A stretch of DNA of 64,000 bases from Pseudomonas arsenicoxydans (lineage in GTDB: Bacteria; Pseudomonadota; Gammaproteobacteria; Pseudomonadales; Pseudomonadaceae): contig NZ_RCZE01000013.1 in assembly GCF_006438915.1 (NCBI RefSeq), positions 1-64,000 on the forward strand, written 5' to 3'. The position numbers and the translations under genes are program-made. Shown one piece after another: positions 44,581 to 52,849 of this stretch (position 1 is its first letter; the number at the start of each line of letters is the position of its first letter). Below the pieces are notes generated by a model. The model saw nothing but the letters and a program-made list of their open reading frames with translations, was not told the origin of the DNA and made no database searches.

Positions 44581-45972
44581 TTAACGACGGTCCAGCCACA
44601 CGGTCTGGGCATTGCAGAACTCGCGCACGCCGAAGTGCGACAGCTCGCGACCAAATCCGCTTTTCTTTACACCGCCGAAGGTCACGCGGGGGTCGGAAGC
44701 GCTGTAGCCGTTGATGAACACGCCACCGGTTTCCAGCTCGCCGGCCATCTGTTGGGCGAGCGCGACATTGGCCGTGAACACGGTGGCAGCCAGGCCGAAT
44801 TCACTGTCATTGGCCAGTTCCAGTGCATGCGCGGCGTCCCGCGCGGTGATGATGGAGGCTACCGGGCCAAATAATTCCTGTTTGAACGAGGTCATCTGGT
44901 CAGTGACATTGGCGAACACGGTCGGCTCGTAGAAGTTGCCCGGGCCTTGCGCCTTCTTGCCGCCCATTAACAAGGTCGCGCCTTCTTCCAGAGTGTCACG
45001 CACTTGTTGATCCAGTTCATCACGCAGATCAAACCGCGCCATCGGGCCGAGGTAAGTGTCGGCGGCCAAGGGATCGCCGACCACCAGTTTGCCTGTGGCT
45101 TCGACGAATTTGCGCGTGAATTCCTCGACGACACCTTGCTCGACGATCAAACGCTTGGCCGCCGCGCAGACTTGCCCGGTGTTCTGGTAGCGCCCGATGA
45201 CGGCGGCTTTGACCGCTTCGTCGAGGTCGGCATCGTTGAGCACGATAAACGGATCGGAACCGCCCAGTTCCAGTACGCATTTCTTCAGCGCCGCACCGGC
45301 CTGAGCGCCAATGGCCATGCCGGCGCGCACGCTGCCGGTGAGGGTCACTGCGGCGATGCGCGGGTCGGCAATGGCGGTGGAAACGCCGTCCGGCGTGACG
45401 TTCAGCACTTCAAACACACCTTGAGGGAAGTCGGCGTTCTTGAAAGCCTCCAGCAGCAGGTAAGCGCTGCCCATCACGTTGGGTGCATGTTTGAGCACGT
45501 AGGTGTTGCCGGCAATAAGCGCTGGAACGGCGCCGCGCAGCACCTGCCAGATCGGGAAGTTCCACGGCATCACCGCCAGAATCGGCCCGAGCGGGCGGTA
45601 TTCGATGCGCGCCTTGCCACCTTCAACCAGCGTCGATTCGGCATTGAGCATGGCCGGGCCGTGTTCGGCGTACCACTCGCAGAGCTGTGCGCACTTTTCG
45701 ATTTCGCCACGCGCCTGGGTGATGGGCTTGCCCATCTCCAGAGTAATCATGGTGGCCATTTTGTCGGCGCTGTTGCGCAGTGCCTGGGCGAGGGCGATCA
45801 GCAATTGCGCGCGCTGCTCGACAGCGGTTTTGCGCCAGACCCGGAAGCCGCCCGCAGCCCGCGACAGGGCGGCTTGCAGTGCCGACTCAGACTCAAAAGG
45901 GTAGTGGCCGATCTGCTCGCCGGTGGTCGGGTTGATCGAAATGGCGTGGGTAAGGCTGGAAACGCTGGTCAT
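44581..45972 (-). CDS. sad: NAD-dependent succinate-semialdehyde dehydrogenase (Sad-like)
   Basis: 463-residue aldehyde dehydrogenase that oxidises succinic semialdehyde to succinate, the end of GABA and putrescine catabolism. Catalytic Glu is in LELGGSDP (near 235) and Cys in YQNTGQVCAAAKR (near 268), with PWNFPIWQ and GGVKKSGFGREL also present. The length and ASDPRVTFGG ending match E. coli Sad (YneI) better than GabD. The adjacent divergent regulator is a PtrR (YneJ) homologue, the same pairing as in E. coli. Confidence 0.9.
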   Translation of the reverse strand: MTSVSSLTHAISINPTTGEQIGHYPFESESALQAALSRAAGGFRVWRKTAVEQRAQLLIALAQALRNSADKMATMITLEMGKPITQARGEIEKCAQLCEWYAEHGPAMLNAESTLVEGGKARIEYRPLGPILAVMPWNFPIWQVLRGAVPALIAGNTYVLKHAPNVMGSAYLLLEAFKNADFPQGVFEVLNVTPDGVSTAIADPRIAAVTLTGSVRAGMAIGAQAGAALKKCVLELGGSDPFIVLNDADLDEAVKAAVIGRYQNTGQVCAAAKRLIVEQGVVEEFTRKFVEATGKLVVGDPLAADTYLGPMARFDLRDELDQQVRDTLEEGATLLMGGKKAQGPGNFYEPTVFANVTDQMTSFKQELFGPVASIITARDAAHALELANDSEFGLAATVFTANVALAQQMAGELETGGVFINGYSASDPRVTFGGVKKSGFGRELSHFGVREFCNAQTVWLDRR

Positions 45973-46072
45973 GGCACCGTCCTGCTAGGTGGGAATGCGC
46001 TCAGGTTACGGTGGCGTTTGTTTTCTGGAAACTGAATAATACTGAGCATATCGTTCACGTTTGGAGAATGAC

Positions 46073-46951
46073 TTGGATCTGGTTCAGCTGGAAATCTTCA
46101 AGGCCGTTGCCGAGCACGGCAGCATCAGCGTCGCCGCGCAACACATCCACCGCGTGCCTTCCAACTTGACCACGCGGATCAAGCAGCTGGAGCAGGATCT
46201 GGGCGTGGACCTGTTTATCCGCGAGAAAAGCCGCCTGCGCCTGTCGCCGGCCGGTTGGAGTTTTCTCGACTATGCCCGGCGCATCCTCGATCTGGTGCAA
46301 GAAGCCCGCGCCACCGTGGCAGGGGAGGAACCGCAAGGCTCGTTTCCCCTGGGTTCACTGGAAAGTACGGCGGCGGTGCGCATTCCCGAGCTGCTGGCGG
46401 CCTACAACCAGAAACACGCCAAGGTTGAACTCGACCTGTCGACCGGCCCTTCGGGGACGATGATCGACGGCGTATTGTCGGGCCGATTGGCCGCCGCGTT
46501 TGTCGACGGGCCGGTGCTGCATCCGGCACTGGAAGGGGTGCCGGCGTTCGAGGAAGAGATGGTGCTGATTGCGCCACTCAACCATTCGCCGATCCATCGC
46601 GCGCAGGATGTGAACGGCGAAAACATCTACGCCTTCCGCTCCAATTGCTCGTACCGGCATCACTTCGAGAGCTGGTTCAGCAAGGACGCGGCGGTGCCCG
46701 GCAAGATCTTCGAAATGGAGTCCTATCACGGCATGCTCGCCTGTGTCAGCGCCGGTGCCGGCCTGGCGCTGATGCCGCGCAGCATGCTGGAAAGCATGCC
46801 GGGGTGTACCACGGTGAGCATCTGGCCGTTGTCGGAATCGTTCCGGTATTTGCGCACGTGGCTGGTGTGGCGGCGGGGGACGGTGTCCCAAAGCTTGACC
46901 ATGTTTGTGCGGTTGCTGGAGGAGCGTGGGGTGGTGCAAGCACTACCTTGA
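46073..46951 (+). CDS. ptrR: LysR-family regulator PtrR (YneJ-like)
   Basis: 292-residue LysR regulator. The HTH is near residues 2-60 (AVAEHGSISVAAQHIHRVPS and NLTTRIKQLEQDLGVDLF). The effector domain carries STGPSGTMIDGVLSGRLAAA, YAFRSNCSYRHHFESWF and ESYHGMLACVSAGAGLALMP, all close to E. coli PtrR. I prefer the TTG at 46073 because GGAG lies 6-7 bases upstream and PtrR begins MDL. It is divergent from sad, with about 100 bases between, and presumably controls it. Confidence 0.9.
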   Translation: MDLVQLEIFKAVAEHGSISVAAQHIHRVPSNLTTRIKQLEQDLGVDLFIREKSRLRLSPAGWSFLDYARRILDLVQEARATVAGEEPQGSFPLGSLESTAAVRIPELLAAYNQKHAKVELDLSTGPSGTMIDGVLSGRLAAAFVDGPVLHPALEGVPAFEEEMVLIAPLNHSPIHRAQDVNGENIYAFRSNCSYRHHFESWFSKDAAVPGKIFEMESYHGMLACVSAGAGLALMPRSMLESMPGCTTVSIWPLSESFRYLRTWLVWRRGTVSQSLTMFVRLLEERGVVQALP

Positions 46952-46966
46952 GCCCACCCCCAACCC

Positions 46967-47060
46967 ATGTGGGAGCGGGCTTGCTCGCGAATGCGGACTG
47001 ACATTCAAAAGGGATATCGACTGACCCTCCGCCTTCGCGAGCAAGCCGGCTCCCACATTT
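46967..47060. repeat. REP pair
   Basis: ATGTGGGAGCGGGCTTGCTC (46967) and a slightly mismatched partner ending GCCGGCTCCCACAT (47058) face each other between convergent ptrR and the next LysR gene. CGAATGCGGA against CCGCCTTCGC breaks the stem near the centre. Confidence 0.85.
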
Positions 47061-47072
47061 GATCTATGTCTG

Positions 47073-47984
47073 TCAGATGGGTTGGCTGGTACCTGCCACC
47101 GCCTCAGCCTGGCCAGCAAACCATTGCAGGATCAGCGCGCACGCCGGATGCGACGCGGCCGACGGTTGCAGGCACAGCGAATAACAGCCTCGGGTCTTCA
47201 ACGGATGGCCGAACGGGACGACGAGCACCCCGCGCTCGATCGACTCCTCGGCCAGGGTCATGTCCGTCATCGCTACCCCCAGTCCGCGTGCGGCGGCATC
47301 GAGCGCCAATTCATCGAGGTTGAAGGGGATGTGCCGGTAGTGCTCCAGCGACTGGCCGCCGTTGGCTGCCAACCAGTCGATCCACGCTTGCTTGTCCGCC
47401 GAACGATGCAGCAACGCAAACCCGCTCAAGTCTTCCACCGACTCCAGCGGCCGGGTTTCACTGCCAAGACCCGGGGCGCACACCGGAATCAGCGATTCTT
47501 CGAACAGGGTCAGGCACGTCGGGTCGCTGGACGGCTCGGGCAGGTAGAGGATGTACGCGTCACTGTCGCTGGACGGCTCGACAATCTCGGTAGCCACGGT
47601 CTCGATCGACAGGGACACCTCCGGGTGATGACGATAGAAATCGCTGAGTTTCGGCAGCAACCAACGAACCGCCAGTGATACATGCATGCGAATGCGGAAG
47701 GTACGTTTTTGCGGGGACAGCCGATCCTCAAGGGTTTTCAGTTGCTCGAGAATAGTGCGCGCGCTGGTCAGCACCAGCTCACCCTCCGCCGTCAGTTGCA
47801 GGCGGCGACTGCTGCGCACAAACAGCGCCACAGCAAAGTGACTTTCCAATTGCTGGATTTGCCGGCTGACGGCGCTTTGGGTCAGGCACAGGGTGTGCGC
47901 CGCTTGCGTGAAGCTGCCGGCTTCAGCGACTTCCACCAGTGCCTGCATGGCCTGGAGATTGGGAACGTGGCGGATTTTATCCAT
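47073..47984 (-). CDS. LysR-family regulator (GcvA-like)
   Basis: 303 residues. The HTH is at about 10-68 (GSFTQAAHTLCLTQSAVSRQIQQLE…VALFVRSSRR). The effector domain has RMHVSLAVRWLLPKL, as in GcvA/AmpR-type members. It is divergent from the FAD oxidoreductase/polyamine-binding protein pair, with about 146 bases between starts, so it probably regulates them. Confidence 0.9.
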   Translation of the reverse strand: MDKIRHVPNLQAMQALVEVAEAGSFTQAAHTLCLTQSAVSRQIQQLESHFAVALFVRSSRRLQLTAEGELVLTSARTILEQLKTLEDRLSPQKRTFRIRMHVSLAVRWLLPKLSDFYRHHPEVSLSIETVATEIVEPSSDSDAYILYLPEPSSDPTCLTLFEESLIPVCAPGLGSETRPLESVEDLSGFALLHRSADKQAWIDWLAANGGQSLEHYRHIPFNLDELALDAAARGLGVAMTDMTLAEESIERGVLVVPFGHPLKTRGCYSLCLQPSAASHPACALILQWFAGQAEAVAGTSQPI

Positions 47985-48130
47985 GCGCTTTCAGAATGGC
48001 TCAATGATTTTATAACGTTGGTTGTATCACCGAAGACCTAATAGATTCTAGCCCTGACGGCCGCCATCGATCATCGCCTATGCGATTGCCGCATGCGCAG
48101 GTCGGGAACGACACTCCAGACAGGTGATGC

Positions 48131-49432
48131 ATGAAAAATGAATGTGGCTGGATCGCGCAGGTCCAAAGCGCGCCGGTGCGTGATCGTCTGAGCGGTACGC
48201 AAAAAGCCGATTGGCTGATTATCGGCGCTGGCATTACCGGCCTGAGCGCCGCCCATGCCCTCGCACAATTGCACCCGCAGGCGCGCATCGTGGTGGTCGA
48301 CCGCCAGCGCGCCGCGCAAGGCGCGTCGGCACGCAATTCCGGCTTTGTGGTAGCGCACGAACACCCCGGCAACGATGAGTTGATCGACGGGGCCGGGTTC
48401 GCCGAATTTGAGGTCGACACGACGATTTCACGCGCGGCCAGCGCTGAAGTGCGCGAGATGATTGCCCGTCACGGCATTGCGTGCGACTTCAAGGACTCCG
48501 GTTATTTTTTCGCCGTCAGCGATCCCGGCAAATTGACCCACGTCGAGGAAAAGCTGCAAACGCTGCGGGCACTGGGTGCTTCTGCGCAGTTTCTGGAAGG
48601 TGAGCAGCTGGTGCAGAAACTCGGCACCCGGCATTACCGCGCGGCGATCTGGTGTGGCCAAGGCAACGCGTTGCTGCAACCGGCGAAGTACGTGAAGGGT
48701 TTGCTTGATGCGCTGCCACCGACGGTCACGGTTTACGAAAACACCGACATTACCCGTCTTGAACGCCTGGGCAAAGGACGTCTGCGCGCCAACGGAATCG
48801 AGGGCAGCATCGAGGCGAAACAGGTGCTGGTGTGCCTCAACGCCTTCGTGCCCCGAGCCGGCATCCAGGACAGCGGCACGTTTGCCATGGAACTCAGCGC
48901 CAGCCTCACGCGGCCGCTCACCGACGCCGAGTTTCGCGACATGGGCAACGTCGAACCGTGGGGCGTTTTGTCCACCCGTCCGCTGGGCGCCACGGTGCGG
49001 CTGACCCCGGACCGTCGCGTGATGATCCGCAACACCGCGGAATACCGCTCACGGGATTTATCCGCCAGTGAGCTGTCGATCCGCCGCCAACACCATGTGA
49101 TTGGCCTGCAACGGCGTTTCCCCTGGCTGGGCGAGCAAGACATCCACTACACCTGGACCGGTCACCTCAGCGCCTCGCGTTCCGGACAGCCGTTTTTTTC
49201 ACAGGTGGAAGAGGGCGTATTTGCCGTGGCCGGCTGCAACGGTTCCGGTGTGGCGCGCGGCACGTTGTGGGGGCGGCTGCTCGCCGAACTGGCGTCGGGT
49301 GTTGACTCACCGATGCTCGACTCGGTGATGCGCAGGGCCCAACCCGGCTGGCTGCCGCCGCGACCCTTGCTCGACATCGGTGCCATGCTTCGAATGCGCG
49401 TAGAGGCCATCCGCGCAAAGACAGAAATCTAA
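48131..49432 (+). CDS. FAD-dependent amine oxidoreductase (PuuB/OrdL-like)
   Basis: 433-residue DAO-family flavoprotein. The dinucleotide motif DWLIIGAGITGLSAAHAL lies near residues 27-44, followed by RIVVVDRQRAAQGASARNSG and, at the C-terminus, VAGCNGSGVARGTLWGRLLA. It resembles gamma-glutamylputrescine oxidase and related amine or amino-acid oxidases. The neighbouring polyamine-binding protein 39 bases downstream supports a polyamine or amino-acid substrate (inference). Confidence 0.87.
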   Translation: MKNECGWIAQVQSAPVRDRLSGTQKADWLIIGAGITGLSAAHALAQLHPQARIVVVDRQRAAQGASARNSGFVVAHEHPGNDELIDGAGFAEFEVDTTISRAASAEVREMIARHGIACDFKDSGYFFAVSDPGKLTHVEEKLQTLRALGASAQFLEGEQLVQKLGTRHYRAAIWCGQGNALLQPAKYVKGLLDALPPTVTVYENTDITRLERLGKGRLRANGIEGSIEAKQVLVCLNAFVPRAGIQDSGTFAMELSASLTRPLTDAEFRDMGNVEPWGVLSTRPLGATVRLTPDRRVMIRNTAEYRSRDLSASELSIRRQHHVIGLQRRFPWLGEQDIHYTWTGHLSASRSGQPFFSQVEEGVFAVAGCNGSGVARGTLWGRLLAELASGVDSPMLDSVMRRAQPGWLPPRPLLDIGAMLRMRVEAIRAKTEI

Positions 49433-49471
49433 AAATCCGCTTATCACAAAAGAACAAAAAGGTGATTGAAC

Positions 49472-50560
49472 ATGCGCGTTAACACCATATCCCTGATGGC
49501 CTTGCTCACGACGTTTTCGGCCGCCACGTTTGCCGACGAACAGGTCAACATTTCCAACTGGAACGGCTACATCGCCGACGACACCCTGGTCAACTTCACC
49601 AAGGAAACCGGGATCAAGGCCACTTATGACATTCACGACAGCAACGAAGTGCTGGAATCCAAGTTGATGACCGGCAACACCGGTTATGACGTGGTCAGCC
49701 CGTCGAACCATTTCCTGTCCCGACTGATCAAGGCCGGGGCAATCCAGAAACTCGACAAAAGTCAGTTGCCCAACTGGAAAAACCTTGACCCGGCATTGAT
49801 GAAAAAGCTCGAGGTCAACGACCCCGGCAACCAATATGGCTATCCCTACATGTGGGGCACGGCGGGTATTGGCTACAACGTCGAGAAAATCAAAGCGATC
49901 TTCGGCAACACCGATGTCACCCGTTCCTGGAGCCTGTTTTTTGATGAAAACAACATCAAGAAACTCAGTCAGTGCGGCGTGGCGATTATCGACAATCCGA
50001 CGCAAGTGCTGCCGATCACCCTCAATTACCTCGGCCTGCCACCGCACAGCCACGAGCCGGCGGACTACAAGAAAGCCGAGCAGGCGCTGCTGAAGATCAG
50101 GCCTTACGTGCAGTATTTTCATGCCTCCAAATACATCAGCGACCTGGCGAACGGCAATGTCTGCGCGGTCATCGGGTTTAACGGCGATGTGGTGCAGGCC
50201 GCCGCCAGCGCCAAGGAAGCCAATAACGGCATCGACATCGCCTATTCGATTCCGGATGAAGGGTCGACGCTGTGGTTCGACATGGTGGTCATGCCCAAGA
50301 GCGCGCCCCACGAGAAGAACGGTTACGCCTATATGAACTACCTGCTGACGCCGCAAGTGATCGCCAACATCAGCAACAGCATCCATTACGCCAACCCCAA
50401 CAGTGCAGCGGATGCCTATGTCGTACCGGCAGTGAAAGAGGACGCTGCGATTTATCCACCAAGAAGTGTGCTGGATAAACTGTTCACCGTAGAGGAACTG
50501 CCGGCGGCGATCGCACGGTTGAGTACCCGGTTGTGGACCAAGTTGAAGACCAATACCTGA
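49472..50560 (+). CDS. Periplasmic polyamine-binding protein (SpuD/PotF-like)
   Basis: 362-residue solute-binding protein with a signal peptide (about 1-21, ending TFA). It has typical putrescine/spermidine-binding features: VNISNWNGYIADDTLVNF, TGYDVVSPSNHFLSRLIKAGA, YPYMWGTAGIGYN and NNGIDIAYSIPDEGSTLWFD. The ATG at 49472 has AAGGTGA upstream; a TTG two codons earlier is less likely. No permease or ATPase genes follow, so it must share a transporter encoded elsewhere or act as a sensor. Confidence 0.9.
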   Translation: MRVNTISLMALLTTFSAATFADEQVNISNWNGYIADDTLVNFTKETGIKATYDIHDSNEVLESKLMTGNTGYDVVSPSNHFLSRLIKAGAIQKLDKSQLPNWKNLDPALMKKLEVNDPGNQYGYPYMWGTAGIGYNVEKIKAIFGNTDVTRSWSLFFDENNIKKLSQCGVAIIDNPTQVLPITLNYLGLPPHSHEPADYKKAEQALLKIRPYVQYFHASKYISDLANGNVCAVIGFNGDVVQAAASAKEANNGIDIAYSIPDEGSTLWFDMVVMPKSAPHEKNGYAYMNYLLTPQVIANISNSIHYANPNSAADAYVVPAVKEDAAIYPPRSVLDKLFTVEELPAAIARLSTRLWTKLKTNT

Positions 50561-50566
50561 TGAACG

Positions 50567-50590
50567 TTGGGTCCCGTTGCCGGGACCCAA
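50567..50590 (+). terminator. Stem-loop after the polyamine-binding protein gene
   Basis: A perfect 10-bp stem, TTGGGTCCCG with CGGGACCCAA, and a TTGC loop sit 7 bases after the stop and 9 bases before the convergent msrA stop. There is no long U-tract, so it may serve both directions. Confidence 0.6.
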
Positions 50591-50599
50591 GTCATTGCT

Positions 50600-51109
50600 T
50601 CAAAGGGCGCGTTTCGGCAGTTTCCAGTTCGGACGAACGAAATGGCAGGTGTAGCCGTTGGGCACTTTTTCGAGGTAATCCTGATGCTCCGGCTCGGCCT
50701 GCCAGAACGGGCCGGCGGGGGCGATTTCCGTGACGGCCTTGCCAGGCCATAAACCGGATGCATCCACATCGGCCACGGTGTCCTCGGCGATATCGCGTTG
50801 TTCTTCGTTGAGAAAGAAGATCGCCGAACGGTAGCTGAGGCCGATGTCGTTGCCCTGACGATTGGCAGTGGAAGGGTCGTGAATCTGGAAGAAAAACTCG
50901 AGGATCTGGCGATAGCTGATCACTGCCGGGTTGAACTTGATCTCGATGGCTTCCGCATGGGTGCCATGATTGCGGTAAGTGGCGTTGGGCACATCACCGC
51001 CTGAATAACCGACCCGGGTAGACTGCACGCCGGGCATTCGCCTGATCAAATCCTGCATGCCCCAGAAGCAGCCGCCGGCCAGAATTGCGGTTTCGAATTG
51101 CGTGGTCAT
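50600..51109 (-). CDS. msrA: Peptide methionine sulfoxide reductase MsrA
   Basis: 169-residue enzyme that repairs S-methionine sulfoxide in proteins. The catalytic cysteine is in AGGCFWGMQ (residue 14), followed by GYSGGDVPNATYRNHGTHAEA and FFFQIHDPSTANRQGNDIG, all hallmarks of the family. The ATG at 51109 has GAGGAG upstream. It lies downstream of the candidate sRNA and ohr on the same strand, an oxidative-stress neighbourhood. Confidence 0.94.
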   Translation of the reverse strand: MTTQFETAILAGGCFWGMQDLIRRMPGVQSTRVGYSGGDVPNATYRNHGTHAEAIEIKFNPAVISYRQILEFFFQIHDPSTANRQGNDIGLSYRSAIFFLNEEQRDIAEDTVADVDASGLWPGKAVTEIAPAGPFWQAEPEHQDYLEKVPNGYTCHFVRPNWKLPKRAL

Positions 51110-51245
51110 AAAACTCACTCCTCAGTGTTCAGCGATTGGACCCGATTATTACGCAACCTCACGACTACTTTCTGCTTCTTTGTGAGTTCATCTGGTGTGA
51201 GGCACGTGGAGGAGGGCCATGGCCTGGGCTGCGGGACTAAAAACG

Positions 51246-51470
51246 AAAAAGCCCGCACAAGGCGGGCTTCGGATTTCGAGTAGGTGGCCAGTGCTGGTTT
51301 CTGGCTTACAAGGTTTATCAGGACTCTGACAGAACAGTGATATGTACTTCTGCTTCACACGGCGTAAGGGCTGGATCTCAGCGCGGAGATCTTTCTAACC
51401 GTGTACCCTTCGGGACGTGCCCCACGTCTCCTTGCTATCCGCTTGCGCATCAGTCTGCGTCTTCACCTAC
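51246..51470 (-). ncRNA. Candidate structured small RNA between ohr and msrA
   Basis: About 225 nt, unnamed. On the minus strand the inferred 5' end GUAGGUG (51470-51464) pairs exactly with CACCUAC (51286-51280), just before an intrinsic terminator, closing the molecule. Inside are perfect hairpins: GACGUG/CACGUC (51428-51414, loop GGG) and GAUCUC/GAGAUC (51391-51374). A further stem ACACGG/CCGUGU (51404-51399 with 51362-51357) encloses the second. AAGGG (51410-51406) could pair with CCCUU (51370-51366), giving a pseudoknot. A TTTACA-N15-TATTCT promoter-like pair (51503 to 51477) places the start at about 51470. No credible protein frame covers it. Confidence 0.7.
51249..51269 (-). terminator. 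Intrinsic terminator of the candidate small RNA
   Basis: AAGCCCGC (minus strand, 51269-51262) pairs with GCGGGCTT (51256-51249), with a 5-base loop, and is followed by TTTTT, CG and TTTTT on the minus strand. This is the classic Rho-independent form and fixes the strand of the transcript. Confidence 0.85.
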
Positions 51471-51606
51471 ACCTTGAGAATAGCAAAGCATCTGCTGTGT
51501 AAAGCGCGCTTTTTAGACCGATTTCGTCCTGTGAAAAACACCACAGGACGGAAAAATACTATCGGCACAGCCCACCCCGAAAGGCAGGCTGTTCCAGCGG
51601 TCCCGA

Positions 51607-52026
51607 TCACACCAGATTGATCTCGACATCGATGTTGCCACGGGTCGCTTTGGAGTACGGGCAGGTTTGATGAGCGGCATCCACGACCGCGCGAGCAACG
51701 GCTGGATCCAGGCCTGGAAGGCTGACATTCAGGCGTGCCTGGAGGAAAAAAGCGTTGTCGGTTTTGCCCAGGTCGATTTCAGTATCCACCGCGACATCGC
51801 TCGGCAGGGTCACTTTCAATGCCGCCGCCGCCTTGCCCATTGCGCCGATAAAACACGCCGACCAACCCGCCGCCAGCAACTGTTCCGGATTGGTGCCGCT
51901 GCCCGACGAACCGGGCGGGGACAGTTTGATGTCCAGGCGTCCATCCGAACTTTTTGACTGACCATCACGGCCGCCGGTGGTGTGGGTTTTGCCGGTGTAA
52001 AGCACGGTGTCGATTTGATTGATCAT
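51607..52026 (-). CDS. ohr: Organic hydroperoxide resistance protein Ohr
   Basis: 139-residue thiol peroxidase of the Ohr/OsmC family that reduces organic hydroperoxides. Catalytic cysteines are at about 58 (GWSACFIGA) and 122 (HQTCPYSKATRGN), and the start INQIDTVLYTGKTHTTGGRD is typical of Ohr. No ohrR repressor gene is adjacent, unlike in many bacteria. A candidate small RNA follows 136 bases downstream on the same strand. Confidence 0.95.
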   Translation of the reverse strand: MINQIDTVLYTGKTHTTGGRDGQSKSSDGRLDIKLSPPGSSGSGTNPEQLLAAGWSACFIGAMGKAAAALKVTLPSDVAVDTEIDLGKTDNAFFLQARLNVSLPGLDPAVARAVVDAAHQTCPYSKATRGNIDVEINLV

Positions 52027-52342
52027 GGCAAGTTCCTGCTGAGGGTTTAGGGCTTGATTGTTCAGGTCGCGGATTCAGGGAAGTCCTTGCGACGTGGCCC
52101 ACTTTTGCACCCTCATGTCGTGCCTATGTGTCTGGAACCGGCCGTTGTGTATCGCTGTGTAAAATCGCCTGCGAACATACAGATCGATACAAATCTGCCC
52201 GACGGAATCTCATCTGATAGGCTTCTGCGCCAGACAATCCCCCCACGATGCACCGCTAGGTCCATCGTCACTCGCCTCCTGCTACGCTCTCACTTAACGC
52301 CCAAAGCAACTCACGTCATCGTTGGGTCGCCAGGAGCCTAAA
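52027..52342. other. Intergenic region between ohr and the cytochrome gene
   Basis: No supported gene. It should hold divergent promoters for ohr and the cytochrome c gene; I could not assign boxes or an OhrR operator with confidence. Base composition is less GC-rich than its surroundings. Confidence 0.45.
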
Positions 52343-52678
52343 ATGAAATGCGCATTTCTGACGTTCATAACCCTACTTACCTGCTCATCGGCAATGGCAT
52401 CACCGCCAGATGGAGAAACGCTTTTTCAAGATAACTGCGTTGTTTGTCACGGGCCTCGAGGCACGGGAGGATCGGCACCCAAGCTGGCCGGAGATGCCAG
52501 TGAGTGGAAATCAAAAGTATTTGAGCGAGCCGTGCTGAGCGGTATCGACGACCATGGGAAGCCTCTGAAGGCGCCAATGCCGCATTGGGCAAGCGCTAGC
52601 TTCAAGTCTGACAACGGTGTGAAGCCAAGCAAACTTGAAATTGATGCCATTCAGAAATACCTGCATCAGCAAAAGTAG
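52343..52678 (+). CDS. Small periplasmic cytochrome c
   Basis: 111-residue class I cytochrome c with a signal peptide (about 1-19, ending AMA). The haem motif is CVVCH (Cys32, Cys35, His36), and the probable Met ligand is in KAPMPHW near residue 77. CAGGAG precedes the ATG at 52343. It is a single-haem electron carrier (cytochrome c5/c555-like) with no oxidase or dehydrogenase gene beside it, so its partner is unknown. The gene is less GC-rich than its neighbours, which might reflect transfer. Confidence 0.9.
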   Translation: MKCAFLTFITLLTCSSAMASPPDGETLFQDNCVVCHGPRGTGGSAPKLAGDASEWKSKVFERAVLSGIDDHGKPLKAPMPHWASASFKSDNGVKPSKLEIDAIQKYLHQQK

Positions 52679-52783
52679 TGTGTTTACTTCGATCGAAGGT
52701 TTTCGTTTCGGCGACATGCTTTTCACACTGTGCTCACACAATGAAGCGCAGATTACCCCTGCTCCTTTGAAGAATTCCCATTT

Positions 52784-52811
52784 GGCCCGCCCGCATGCGG
52801 GCCATTTTTTT
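52784..52811 (+). terminator. Rho-independent terminator of the cytochrome c gene
   Basis: GGCCCGC (52784-52790) pairs with GCGGGCC (52797-52803), followed by ATTTTTTT. It ends about 40 bases before the convergent regulator pseudogene. Confidence 0.85.
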
Positions 52812-52849
52812 GCGTGCGTTTGACATTCCTACGGTCAGCCATCCCCAGC

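Noticed and set aside
51280..51320. B12-box-like piece (AAGCCAGAAACCAGC) suggesting a cobalamin riboswitch
   Set aside because: The other conserved parts of the cobalamin riboswitch are absent, the element is followed by a terminator and not by a cobalamin gene, and its ends pair with each other.
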